Source of the DNA: an uncultured Ideonella sp.
GTDB taxonomy: Bacteria; Pseudomonadota; Gammaproteobacteria; Burkholderiales; Burkholderiaceae
DNA length: 54,401 bases
Reading direction: 5' to 3'
Assembly (NCBI GenBank): GCA_946479475.1
Contig: CAMLGG010000004.1
Coordinates: 1 to 54,401, forward strand
Shown here: one piece after another, positions 17,960 to 24,716 of the stretch
Position numbering within the stretch: the stretch's first letter is position 1
Layout of the letters: every line of letters begins with the position of its first letter
The notes under the pieces: model-generated
What the model saw: only the letters and a program-made list of their open reading frames with translations
What the model was told of the DNA's origin: nothing
Database searches by the model: none
Made by a program: the position numbers and the translations under genes

Positions 17960-18588
17960 TGCCCAAAGCCCCGATGACGCCGCCTTCCCGAAGACCATCC
18001 CCCCGCGCCGCCGCAACGCTCGCTGCGGCGCTGGCCCTGCTGGCCAGCGGCTGCGGCGGCGGCAGCCCGCTCGGCAATCCGGACGACATCCAGAACCCGC
18101 CCGGCAGCACCGGCCGCAAGCTGGCCTTCGCCTACTACCAGCGCTGCATCTTCCCCTTGATGCTGGCCCAGCTGACGACGCCCGGCGGCGGCACTGCCAC
18201 CTGTGCGGGCGGCGGCTGCCACGACAACACCACCGGCACCGGCGGTGCACTGCGGGTGATCCGCAGCGCGGCCGCGCTCGACGTGACCGACCCGGCCAAC
18301 ACGGCCGAAGTCATTCGCGAGAGCGACATGTACAAGAACTATTACTCGGCCCAGGGCGTCACGATTCCGGGCGAAGCGTTGCAAAGTCGCTTGCTCGCCA
18401 AGCCCTTGCTGTTGAACATGCTGCACGGCGGCGGCCAGATCTTCGAGAGCGAAGAAGACCCCAACGCCAGGCTGATCCGCTACTGGATCGAACACCCCGC
18501 GCCCAAGGACCAGGACGAGTTCAGCTCGGCCACGTACAGCATGTTCACGCCCGCCGACCCGAACACCGGCACCTGCAAGACCGAATGA
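17959..18588 (+). CDS. Lipoprotein with CX4CH motif (possible monoheme)
   Basis: 209-residue exported protein with a lipoprotein-type signal peptide (LLASGCGGG, Cys about residue 32). It contains a single C82-AGGG-C87-H88 motif, which has four residues between the cysteines instead of two. CX4CH heme attachment is known in some multiheme cytochromes, so this may be a monoheme protein; alternatively the cysteines form a disulfide or metal site. Its ATG overlaps the stop of the HzsA-like gene by one base (TGATG), strong evidence that the two act together. No named family was recognised. The frame is open upstream, but only this start gives a signal peptide. Confidence 0.75.
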   Translation: MPKAPMTPPSRRPSPRAAATLAAALALLASGCGGGSPLGNPDDIQNPPGSTGRKLAFAYYQRCIFPLMLAQLTTPGGGTATCAGGGCHDNTTGTGGALRVIRSAAALDVTDPANTAEVIRESDMYKNYYSAQGVTIPGEALQSRLLAKPLLLNMLHGGGQIFESEEDPNARLIRYWIEHPAPKDQDEFSSATYSMFTPADPNTGTCKTE

Positions 18589-19427
18589 TGCGTCTGGCCC
18601 CACCCGTTGCTGCCGGGCTGGCCGGACTCGCCGTCGCGCTGGGAACGACGGCCGTGCAGGCCCAGGAATCCGCCTCGCCTGCGCCCGCCGCCGAGGCCGC
18701 GCCCGCGCAGGCCGGCATGGCCCCTTCGCCCAACGAAGGCGCGGCCGCCAAGGTCGCCCGCGTCCGCGTGACCGGCCCCTACATCGACCTGCGCTCCGGC
18801 CCCGGCCGCGGCTATCCGATCTTCTACGCCGCCGAGCGTGGCGAATGGGTGGTGATCGAGCTGCGCCACACCGACTGGTTCAAGGTCCGCACGCCGCGAG
18901 GCACCACCGGCTGGGTCTCGCGCGAGCAGATGAAGCAGACGGTGACCGAGGACGGCGTGCCCTTCGAACTGGCCGATCCGACGCTGCAGGACTGGCTGAA
19001 CCGCCGCTTCGACGTCGGCGCGGGCTACGGCGCGACGCCCAAGGGGACCAAGTCCATGGCCCGGGTCTGGCTGGGCTGGCGTTTCACCGACACCCTGAGC
19101 CTGGACCTCAACTACGGCGACGTGCAGACGAACACCTCCACGTCGTCGGTCTGGACGGCCAGCCTGCTGGCCGAGCCCTGGTCCGACAAGCGGCTGTCGC
19201 CCTTCGTCGGCGTGGGCGTGGGCCGCTTCGACTACAAGCCGAACCAGACCCTGGTCAACAGCACCCCGCTCGACGGCAACCTCGGCGTGTTCACCCTGGG
19301 CGCGCGCTACTTCCTGAGCGGCCGCGTCGCACTGCGGGTGGACTACTCCCGCTACGCCGTCTTCGTCTCCGACTCCGACTACAAGAACTACTCGGCCGGC
19401 ACGGTCGGGCTGTCCCTGCACTTCTGA
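18585..19427 (+). CDS. SH3-domain protein with C-terminal outer-membrane beta-barrel
   Basis: 280 residues. A signal peptide (about 1-25, ending VQA) and an alanine/proline linker come first. A bacterial SH3 domain (about residues 60-120) contains YIDLRSGPGRGYPIFYAAERG and WFKVRTPRGTTGWVSREQM, the pattern of peptidoglycan-binding SH3 domains. The last 135 residues are alternating hydrophobic/polar strands ending in an aromatic residue (LSLHF), the hallmark of an outer-membrane barrel. It could tie an outer-membrane pore to the cell wall. It overlaps the previous gene by four bases (ATGA). Confidence 0.8.
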   Translation: MMRLAPPVAAGLAGLAVALGTTAVQAQESASPAPAAEAAPAQAGMAPSPNEGAAAKVARVRVTGPYIDLRSGPGRGYPIFYAAERGEWVVIELRHTDWFKVRTPRGTTGWVSREQMKQTVTEDGVPFELADPTLQDWLNRRFDVGAGYGATPKGTKSMARVWLGWRFTDTLSLDLNYGDVQTNTSTSSVWTASLLAEPWSDKRLSPFVGVGVGRFDYKPNQTLVNSTPLDGNLGVFTLGARYFLSGRVALRVDYSRYAVFVSDSDYKNYSAGTVGLSLHF

Positions 19428-19431
19428 AGCG

Positions 19432-20082
19432 ATGCCCATGCGACAACTCGCCTTCACGACCCTGGCTGTGGCGCTGGCCATCAGCGCGGCGCTCTGCACA
19501 TCGGCCCGCGCGGCCGACGGCAACTCGGCCGACCAGGCCATCGTCCCGCAAGTCGACCGGCGCGAGGTCAAGCTGCCCAAGTTCCCGAACAGCGACTTCG
19601 AGATCGGCGTCTTTGGCGGCGTCTACTCGACGCAGAACTTCGGCTCCAGCGCGGGCGGCGGCGTGCGCCTGGCCTACCACATCACCGAGGATTTCTTCGT
19701 CGAAGGCTCGGCCGGCACCACCAAGGTCAGCGACGAGGCCTTCCGGCGCATCCTGCCCGGCGGCATCTTCACCGACGGCACCGAGAAGCTGGTCTATTCG
19801 AACCTGAACGTCGGCATGAACGTGCTGCCGGGCGAGGTCTTCCTCGGCGGCAGCTACGCCATGCCCTCGCAGGTCTTCATCCTGGCCGGCGGCGGCACCA
19901 CCCGCTTCAATGGCCAGCGCATGCAGACCGTCGACGTCGGCGTGGGCGTGAAGGTCTACGTCAAGGACTGGTTCGCGGTGCGCGTGGACATGCGCGACAA
20001 CATCTACACCCTGGACCTGCTGGGCAAGCGTGACCGCACCCAGAACGTCGAGCTCAACGCCGGCCTGTCCTTCCTTTTCTGA
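19432..20082 (+). CDS. Outer-membrane beta-barrel protein
   Basis: 216 residues with a signal peptide ending ARA (about residue 27) and a small beta-barrel: repeated strands such as FEIGVFGGVYSTQNFG, GGGVRLAYHITEDFFVEGSAG and NVGMNVLPGEVFLGGSYA, with a C-terminal LSFLF. It resembles the outer-membrane beta-barrel domain group known from myxobacteria and some other proteobacteria. It starts four bases after the SH3/barrel gene. Two adjacent small barrels suggest a paired outer-membrane component of the same apparatus. Confidence 0.8.
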   Translation: MPMRQLAFTTLAVALAISAALCTSARAADGNSADQAIVPQVDRREVKLPKFPNSDFEIGVFGGVYSTQNFGSSAGGGVRLAYHITEDFFVEGSAGTTKVSDEAFRRILPGGIFTDGTEKLVYSNLNVGMNVLPGEVFLGGSYAMPSQVFILAGGGTTRFNGQRMQTVDVGVGVKVYVKDWFAVRVDMRDNIYTLDLLGKRDRTQNVELNAGLSFLF

Positions 20083-20087
20083 AGCGC

Positions 20088-20621
20088 ATGAAAGACTCCC
20101 GCTCGAACGACCTCTCGCGCCGCCAGGTGCTGGCGCTCGGCGCCACCGGCACCGCGCTGGCCCTCGGCCTGCCCGCGGCCCAGGCTGCAGTCCCGACGGC
20201 CTCGCCGGCACCGGATTTCACGCTGCGCACGCTCGATGGCCCCAACCTGCGCCTGCTCGAGCAACGCGGCAAGGTGGTTCTGCTGAACTTCTGGGCCACC
20301 TGGTGCGGCCCCTGCCGCGAGGAGATGCCCCAGCTGAACAAGCTGTACGAGAAGTACCGCCCCTCGGGCTTCACGCTGCTGGGCGTCAACGTCGACGAGG
20401 ACAGCCGCAACGCCGCCGGCATCGCGGGCCAGATGGGCGTGAAGTTCCCGGTGCTGCTGGACAGCGACAAGCGCGTGAGCAAGCTCTATGACCTCTCGGC
20501 CATGCCGTCGACGGTCCTGATCGATCGCGACGGCCGAGTGCGCTTCCTGCACCGCGGCTACAAGAGCGGCACCGAGAACGAGTACGAGCAGCAGATCCGC
20601 ACGCTGCTGAGGGAAGCATGA
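20088..20621 (+). CDS. TlpA-like periplasmic thioredoxin with Tat-type signal
   Basis: 177 residues. The N-terminus has a twin-arginine motif (SRRQVLALG, Ser10-Arg-Arg) and a hydrophobic stretch ending AQA, so export by Tat is likely. The thioredoxin domain follows (about 40-177) with the active site W72-C-G-P-C76 and the cis-proline in SAMPSTVLIDRDG. TlpA-type proteins reduce disulfides in the periplasm, for example apocytochrome c CXXCH cysteines before heme attachment. That fits the neighbouring multiheme lipoprotein and the GCGC tail of the next gene product, whose start overlaps this gene by four bases. Confidence 0.9.
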   Translation: MKDSRSNDLSRRQVLALGATGTALALGLPAAQAAVPTASPAPDFTLRTLDGPNLRLLEQRGKVVLLNFWATWCGPCREEMPQLNKLYEKYRPSGFTLLGVNVDEDSRNAAGIAGQMGVKFPVLLDSDKRVSKLYDLSAMPSTVLIDRDGRVRFLHRGYKSGTENEYEQQIRTLLREA

Positions 20622-20845
20622 GCGTCCCTCGCGTCATGGTGCCGGTCGCTTGCGCCCTGGCGCTTCAGGCCTGCGCTCCCGTCGAGCCCTGGGTCAAGCC
20701 CTACGAGCGCGAGCGCCTGGCCGATCCGATCATGCAGCTGTCCCGCGACACGCTGGCCGAGCGGCATCGTGACCACGTCTACACGGTCCGCGAAGGTGCC
20801 AGGGGAGCAACAGGCGTCCAAGGAGGCGGGTGTGGCTGCAATTGA
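20618..20845 (+). CDS. DUF4266 small lipoprotein
   Basis: 75 residues. A lipoprotein signal peptide ends at LQAC (Cys19), followed by WVKPYERERLADPIMQL, the core of DUF4266, and the family's C-terminal glycine/cysteine tail GGGCGCN. The function is unknown. Members are typically encoded next to DUF3570 proteins, as here, and often near thioredoxin and ApbE genes (recalled family context). Overlaps the thioredoxin gene by four bases and the DUF3570 gene by fourteen. Confidence 0.85.
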   Translation: MSVPRVMVPVACALALQACAPVEPWVKPYERERLADPIMQLSRDTLAERHRDHVYTVREGARGATGVQGGGCGCN

Positions 20846-21965
20846 CGCGCTTCGCCGCCTGCTGGCCGGCTGCGGCCGCGTGCTCGGAATCTTCGGCGGC
20901 GTGGCCGGCGCGGCTCACGCGGTCGACCTCCCGCCCGACCACGCGGAGGCGATGCTGCACGTGTACGACGGCGGCGGCGTGAGGGCCGTGGGCCCGGCGC
21001 TGCTCGTCCGCAAGAGCCTGATGGACAAGGTCTCGCTGTCGGCGGACTACTACGTCGATGCGGTCAGCAACGCCTCAATCGACGTCGTCACCCAGGCCAG
21101 CAAGTACAGCGAGACGCGCCAGCAGCTGAACCTCGGCCTGGACTATGCGGTGCGCGATTCGCTCATCCACCTGTCCGGCAGCAAGAGCGACGAGCCGGAC
21201 TACAAGGCCGAGACCGTCGGCATCGACGTGTCGCAGGAGGTCTTCGGCGGCATGACCACGGTGAGCCTGGGCTTCACCGAGGGCCACGACGAGGTCGGCC
21301 AGAAGGACGTCGGCTTCTTCGACCGGGCCGACCACTGGCAGTACCGGCTCGGCGTGACGCAGATCCTCACCCCGCGCTGGCTGGCCAGCGCCAACGTGGA
21401 GGCCATCGCGGACGAGGGCTTCCTCGGCAGCCCCTACCGGGCCGCGCGCGTGTTCGGCGCCTTCGTGCCCGAGCGTGATCCCCGCACCCGTTCGAGCCGG
21501 GCGCTGAAGCTGCGCCTGCTCGGCGACGTGAGCGACTGGTTCACCGGCTGGGGAGCGGGGCAGCGTCATGCCCTGCGCGCCGAGTACCGCTACTTCTGGG
21601 ACAACTGGGCGATCAAGGCCCACACGCTCGAGTTCGGCTACAGCCGCTACTTCGGCGACGCCTGGCTGGCCGACGCCTCGCTGCGCCTGAACCACCAGAC
21701 CAAGGCGCTGTTCTACAGCGACAACGCCGAGACCGAGACGCTGTACGTGTCGCGCAACCGGCAGCTGGGCACCTTCAACAGCTACAGCCTGGGCGGCCGT
21801 GTGAGCTACCTGTACGCCAAGGTGCCGGGCCGCTACGACATCAAGCTCAACGGCTCGCTCGAGCTGGTGCGCTTCGACTACCAGGACTACACCGACATCC
21901 GCACCGGCAAGCCCTACGCCTTCAACGGCGCGCTGCTGCAGCTGTACCTGACGTCCAATTTCTGA
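20832..21965 (+). CDS. DUF3570 outer-membrane protein
   Basis: 377 residues with a GTG start at 20832, chosen because AAGGAGG stands six bases before it and a signal peptide (ending AHA) then follows directly. A longer frame from ATG 20769 would bury that signal. The mature part is rich in amphipathic strands (VSLSADYYVDAVSNASIDVV, HALRAEYRYFWDNWAIKAHT, FNGALLQLYLTSNF) and ends in phenylalanine, so it is a predicted 14-16 stranded outer-membrane barrel. DUF3570 has no established role. Coupled to DUF4266 by a 14-base overlap. Confidence 0.85.
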   Translation: MAAIDALRRLLAGCGRVLGIFGGVAGAAHAVDLPPDHAEAMLHVYDGGGVRAVGPALLVRKSLMDKVSLSADYYVDAVSNASIDVVTQASKYSETRQQLNLGLDYAVRDSLIHLSGSKSDEPDYKAETVGIDVSQEVFGGMTTVSLGFTEGHDEVGQKDVGFFDRADHWQYRLGVTQILTPRWLASANVEAIADEGFLGSPYRAARVFGAFVPERDPRTRSSRALKLRLLGDVSDWFTGWGAGQRHALRAEYRYFWDNWAIKAHTLEFGYSRYFGDAWLADASLRLNHQTKALFYSDNAETETLYVSRNRQLGTFNSYSLGGRVSYLYAKVPGRYDIKLNGSLELVRFDYQDYTDIRTGKPYAFNGALLQLYLTSNF

Positions 21966-21981
21966 CCTGAATCGACAACCC

Positions 21982-22551
21982 ATGTTGCTGCAATCCCTCC
22001 TGCGCGCCGCCGCAGCCGCCCTGGCCGGGTGGGCCCTCGCCGTGATGCCGGTGCAGGCCGCCGATGCGCCCGGGCCCGCCCCCGTGGCTGCCGCCAGCGC
22101 TCCGGAAGCCGGCCTCGACAGCCGCGTGCAGGACCTGAAGTCCGACGTGATTCGCCTGAACCGCGACCTGCTCGTGCTGGAGGAGGAGCTGCTGTTCCCC
22201 GCGAACACGCAGGTGGCGCTGTTCGTCTCGATGGACGTGGGCAAGCTGTTCTCGCTCGACTCGGTGCAGATCAAGCTCGACGACAAGGTCATCGCCGACT
22301 ACCTCTACACCCCGAACGAGGTCGCAGCGCTGCACCGCGGCGGCGTGCAGCGCGTGTACGTCGGCAACCTCAAGACCGGCCCGCACGAGATCACCGCCTT
22401 CTTCACCGGCCAGGGCCCGCACACCCGCGACTACAAGCGCGCGACCTCGCTGAAGTTCGACAAGGGCTCGGAGCCCAAGTACATCGAGCTGAAGATCCGC
22501 GACAAGACAGCGACCTTGCAGCCGGAGTTCGACGTGCGGGTTTGGCAATGA
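21982..22551 (+). CDS. Periplasmic protein with N-terminal coiled coil, function unknown
   Basis: 189 residues. A signal peptide ends VQA (about residue 25); an alanine/proline linker and a short predicted coiled coil (LDSRVQDLKSDVIRLNRDLL, about residues 47-68) come next, then a compact beta-rich domain (VALFVSMDVGKLFSLDSVQI, VQRVYVGNLKTGPHEITAFF). There is no DNA-binding motif. I know of no function. It lies 16 bases after the DUF3570 gene and ends in an ATGA overlap with the next frame, and so links the redox half of the block to the TPR/motor half. Confidence 0.75.
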   Translation: MLLQSLLRAAAAALAGWALAVMPVQAADAPGPAPVAAASAPEAGLDSRVQDLKSDVIRLNRDLLVLEEELLFPANTQVALFVSMDVGKLFSLDSVQIKLDDKVIADYLYTPNEVAALHRGGVQRVYVGNLKTGPHEITAFFTGQGPHTRDYKRATSLKFDKGSEPKYIELKIRDKTATLQPEFDVRVWQ

Positions 22552-24716
22552 GAAGCCCCCACGCCCCCCTGCCAGGGGGCTGCCCCCCGAGGGGGCTCGC
22601 GCAGCGGACCGGCATGCATAGGGCCCCCACGGCCCCTTCCGGGGCCTGCCCCCCGAGGGGGCTCGCGCAGCGGACCGGCGGAGCCGGATCCGCGCACGCC
22701 CTGGGTTGGGTGCGCCGTGCTGCGGTCGCGGCGCTGTCGCTGGCAAGCGTGATGGCGCACGCCGTCGAGGCTCCGAAAGCGGATCACTCGGTCAAGGCGC
22801 CGCATTACGGCGACACGCTTTTCTATTTTTTCCAGGACCGGCCGTTCCCGGCGCTGACGAGCCTGATGGTCTCGCAGCACTTCGGCCGCCTGCCGCAGCA
22901 TGAGGACGAGGCCGAGATCCTGCGCGGCGGGCTGTTGCTGGGCTACGGCATGCACCGGGAGGCGGGCGAGATCTTCTCCCGGCTGATCGAACGCGGCGCG
23001 GAGCCCGAGGTACGTGACCGCGCCTGGTACTTCCTGGCCAAGATCCGCTACCAGCGCGGCAGCCTGGCCGAGGCGGCCGACGCGCTGTCGCGCATCGAGC
23101 ATCCGCTGCCCGGCGCACTGGACGAAGAGCGCGCCCTGCTTGCCGGCCAGGTGAGCCTGGCGCTGGGGGATCCGCAGAAGGCCGCGCAAGAGCTGCGCGC
23201 GCTGTTGGCCCGTCCGCCGGTGATCGAGACGCCGAACGGCGCCGAGGCCCCGCGCCGCTCGATCTTCAGCCGGTTGGGGCGGTGGCTGCTCGATGCCGTC
23301 ACGCTCAACTTCGCCCGCGAGGCCGAGGCGCCGGTCAGCTCGACGCCTTCGTACGCCCGCTTCAACCTCGGCGTCGCGCTCATCCGCAGCGGCGACATCC
23401 AGGGCGGCCGCGCACTGCTCGAGGAGGTCGGCCGCAGCCCCATGCCGACCGAGGAGCTGCGCTCGCTGCGCGACCAGGCCAACGTGGCCCTGGGCTTCAC
23501 CGCGCTGACGCAGGACGACCCGGAAGGCGCGGCCAAGGCGCTGGAGCGCGTGCGCCTGCAAGGCACGCATTCGAACAAGGCGCTGCTGGGCTTCGGCTGG
23601 GCGGCCGCCGCGCAGAAGAAGCCGACCCAGGCGCTGGTGCCGTGGATGGAACTGGCGGGCCGCGACCCGAGCGACGCCGCGGTGCTCGAGGCCCGCATCG
23701 CCGTGCCCTATGCGCTCGCCGAGGCCGGCGCCTACGGCCAGGCCCTGGCGCGCTACCAGGAGGCGCTCGCGGCCTACGACCAGGAGAACCGCGCGCTGGA
23801 AGAATCCATCGCGGCCATCCGCTCGGGCCAGCTGGTGGCGAGCCTGATGGAGCGCAACCCCGCCGAGGACATGGGCTGGTACCTGCCCGTCACCCAGCTG
23901 CCCGACATGCCGCACCAGGGGCACCTCGCGCCGGTGCTGGCCGGCCACGAGTTCCAGGAAGCCTTCAAGAACTACCGCGACCTCGTCTTCCTCGACCACA
24001 ACCTGGCCGAGTGGCACGACAAGATCGGCATCTACGGCGACATGCTGGACAACCGCCGCAAGGCCTTTGCCGAGCGCCTGCCGCAGGCGCGCCAGCGGGC
24101 GTCCGAGCTGCGGGTGGAAGCCCTGCAGCGCCGCCGCGACGCGCTGCGAGCCGAGTTCGAGGCGGCCGAGCAGACGACCGACGGCGCGCCTTACGCCAAT
24201 GCCGCACAGGCCTCGCAGCAGGCCATGCTCGAAAGCGCCCGCAAGCTGCTGGCCCAAGGGGGCGATGCGCTCAAGGCCGAGGTCGATCCCGAAGCCACCG
24301 CCGAGCGCCTGCGCCGCCTCCAGGGCGCGCTGACCTGGCAGCTTTCGCAGCAGAGGCCGGAGGGCCGCTGGCAAGCCGAGAAGGGCCTTCGCGCCGTCGA
24401 CGGCCAGCTCGAGGAGGCGCGCGTGCACGACGCCGCCTTGACCGCGGCCGAGAAGGACCAGACCGCCCAGTTCGCCGGCTTTGCCGATCGCCTGGCCGAG
24501 CTCGACCAGCGCATCCGGGCCCTGCAGCCTCGCGTCGCCGCCCTCGCCAAGGAGCAGGAGGGCGCATTGCAGGACACGGTGATCGCCGCACTCAAGGTCC
24601 AGCAGGAGCGCCTGGTGGGCTATGCCGACCAGGCCCGCTACGCCGTGGCCCAGCTCTACGACCGCGCGACCCAGCGCCCGGAACAACGCCAGGAGGGTGC
24701 TCGTGCGAAGCCCTGA
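22548..24716 (+). CDS. Periplasmic TPR/coiled-coil protein (5' end altered by repeat insertion)
   Basis: The first in-frame ATG, 22548, forms an ATGA overlap with the previous gene and gives 722 residues, but residues 3-51 are encoded by two copies of the interspersed repeat and look like non-functional low-complexity sequence. The recognisable signal peptide (VRRAAVAALSLASVMAHA) begins at residue 55, at a GTG (22710; 668 residues from there). No Shine-Dalgarno sequence is seen at that GTG. The mature protein has TPR-like helices (about residues 100-400; LLGYGMHREAGEIFSRLIER) and a long C-terminal helical/coiled-coil part (about 500-715). It probably acts as a periplasmic scaffold of the motor module. 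Confidence 0.75.
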   Translation: MRSPHAPLPGGCPPRGLAQRTGMHRAPTAPSGACPPRGLAQRTGGAGSAHALGWVRRAAVAALSLASVMAHAVEAPKADHSVKAPHYGDTLFYFFQDRPFPALTSLMVSQHFGRLPQHEDEAEILRGGLLLGYGMHREAGEIFSRLIERGAEPEVRDRAWYFLAKIRYQRGSLAEAADALSRIEHPLPGALDEERALLAGQVSLALGDPQKAAQELRALLARPPVIETPNGAEAPRRSIFSRLGRWLLDAVTLNFAREAEAPVSSTPSYARFNLGVALIRSGDIQGGRALLEEVGRSPMPTEELRSLRDQANVALGFTALTQDDPEGAAKALERVRLQGTHSNKALLGFGWAAAAQKKPTQALVPWMELAGRDPSDAAVLEARIAVPYALAEAGAYGQALARYQEALAAYDQENRALEESIAAIRSGQLVASLMERNPAEDMGWYLPVTQLPDMPHQGHLAPVLAGHEFQEAFKNYRDLVFLDHNLAEWHDKIGIYGDMLDNRRKAFAERLPQARQRASELRVEALQRRRDALRAEFEAAEQTTDGAPYANAAQASQQAMLESARKLLAQGGDALKAEVDPEATAERLRRLQGALTWQLSQQRPEGRWQAEKGLRAVDGQLEEARVHDAALTAAEKDQTAQFAGFADRLAELDQRIRALQPRVAALAKEQEGALQDTVIAALKVQQERLVGYADQARYAVAQLYDRATQRPEQRQEGARAKP
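22555..22613 (+). repeat. REP-like hairpin repeat, copy 2 (3'-truncated)
   Basis: Begins GCCCCCACG just after the stop of the preceding gene, contains CCCCCTGCCAGGGGG and CCCCCCGAGGGGG hairpins and the GCTCGCGCAGCGGACCGGC segment, then breaks off before the GCCGGATCCGCGCACGCC half. It forms a tandem pair with copy 3. Confidence 0.85.
22623..22700 (+). repeat. REP-like hairpin repeat, copy 3
   Basis: Full-length copy: GCCCCCACGG, CCCCTTCCGGGG hairpin, CCCCCCGAGGGGG hairpin, then CGGACCGGC-GGA-GCCGGATCCG and CGCACGCC. It is in frame with the TPR gene that follows and has no stop codon in that frame. Confidence 0.9.

Noticed and set aside
18034..18060. In-frame stretch of glycine codons around the CX4CH lipoprotein lipobox as a frameshift site
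   Set aside because: The frame is continuous on both sides and gives a normal lipoprotein signal, so no frameshift is needed.
13990..18588. A 1532-codon open frame spanning apbE, the HzsA-like gene and the CX4CH lipoprotein
   Set aside because: Up to 17958 it is the +2 shadow of apbE and the HzsA-like gene, rich in Arg, Pro and Gly without domains; only its last 209 codons are a real gene.
20800..20845. RGATG in the DUF4266 protein as a second flavinylation site
   Set aside because: It lacks the upstream Asp/Ser-Gly context and the downstream Ser/Thr, and lies in the glycine-rich tail common to the family.
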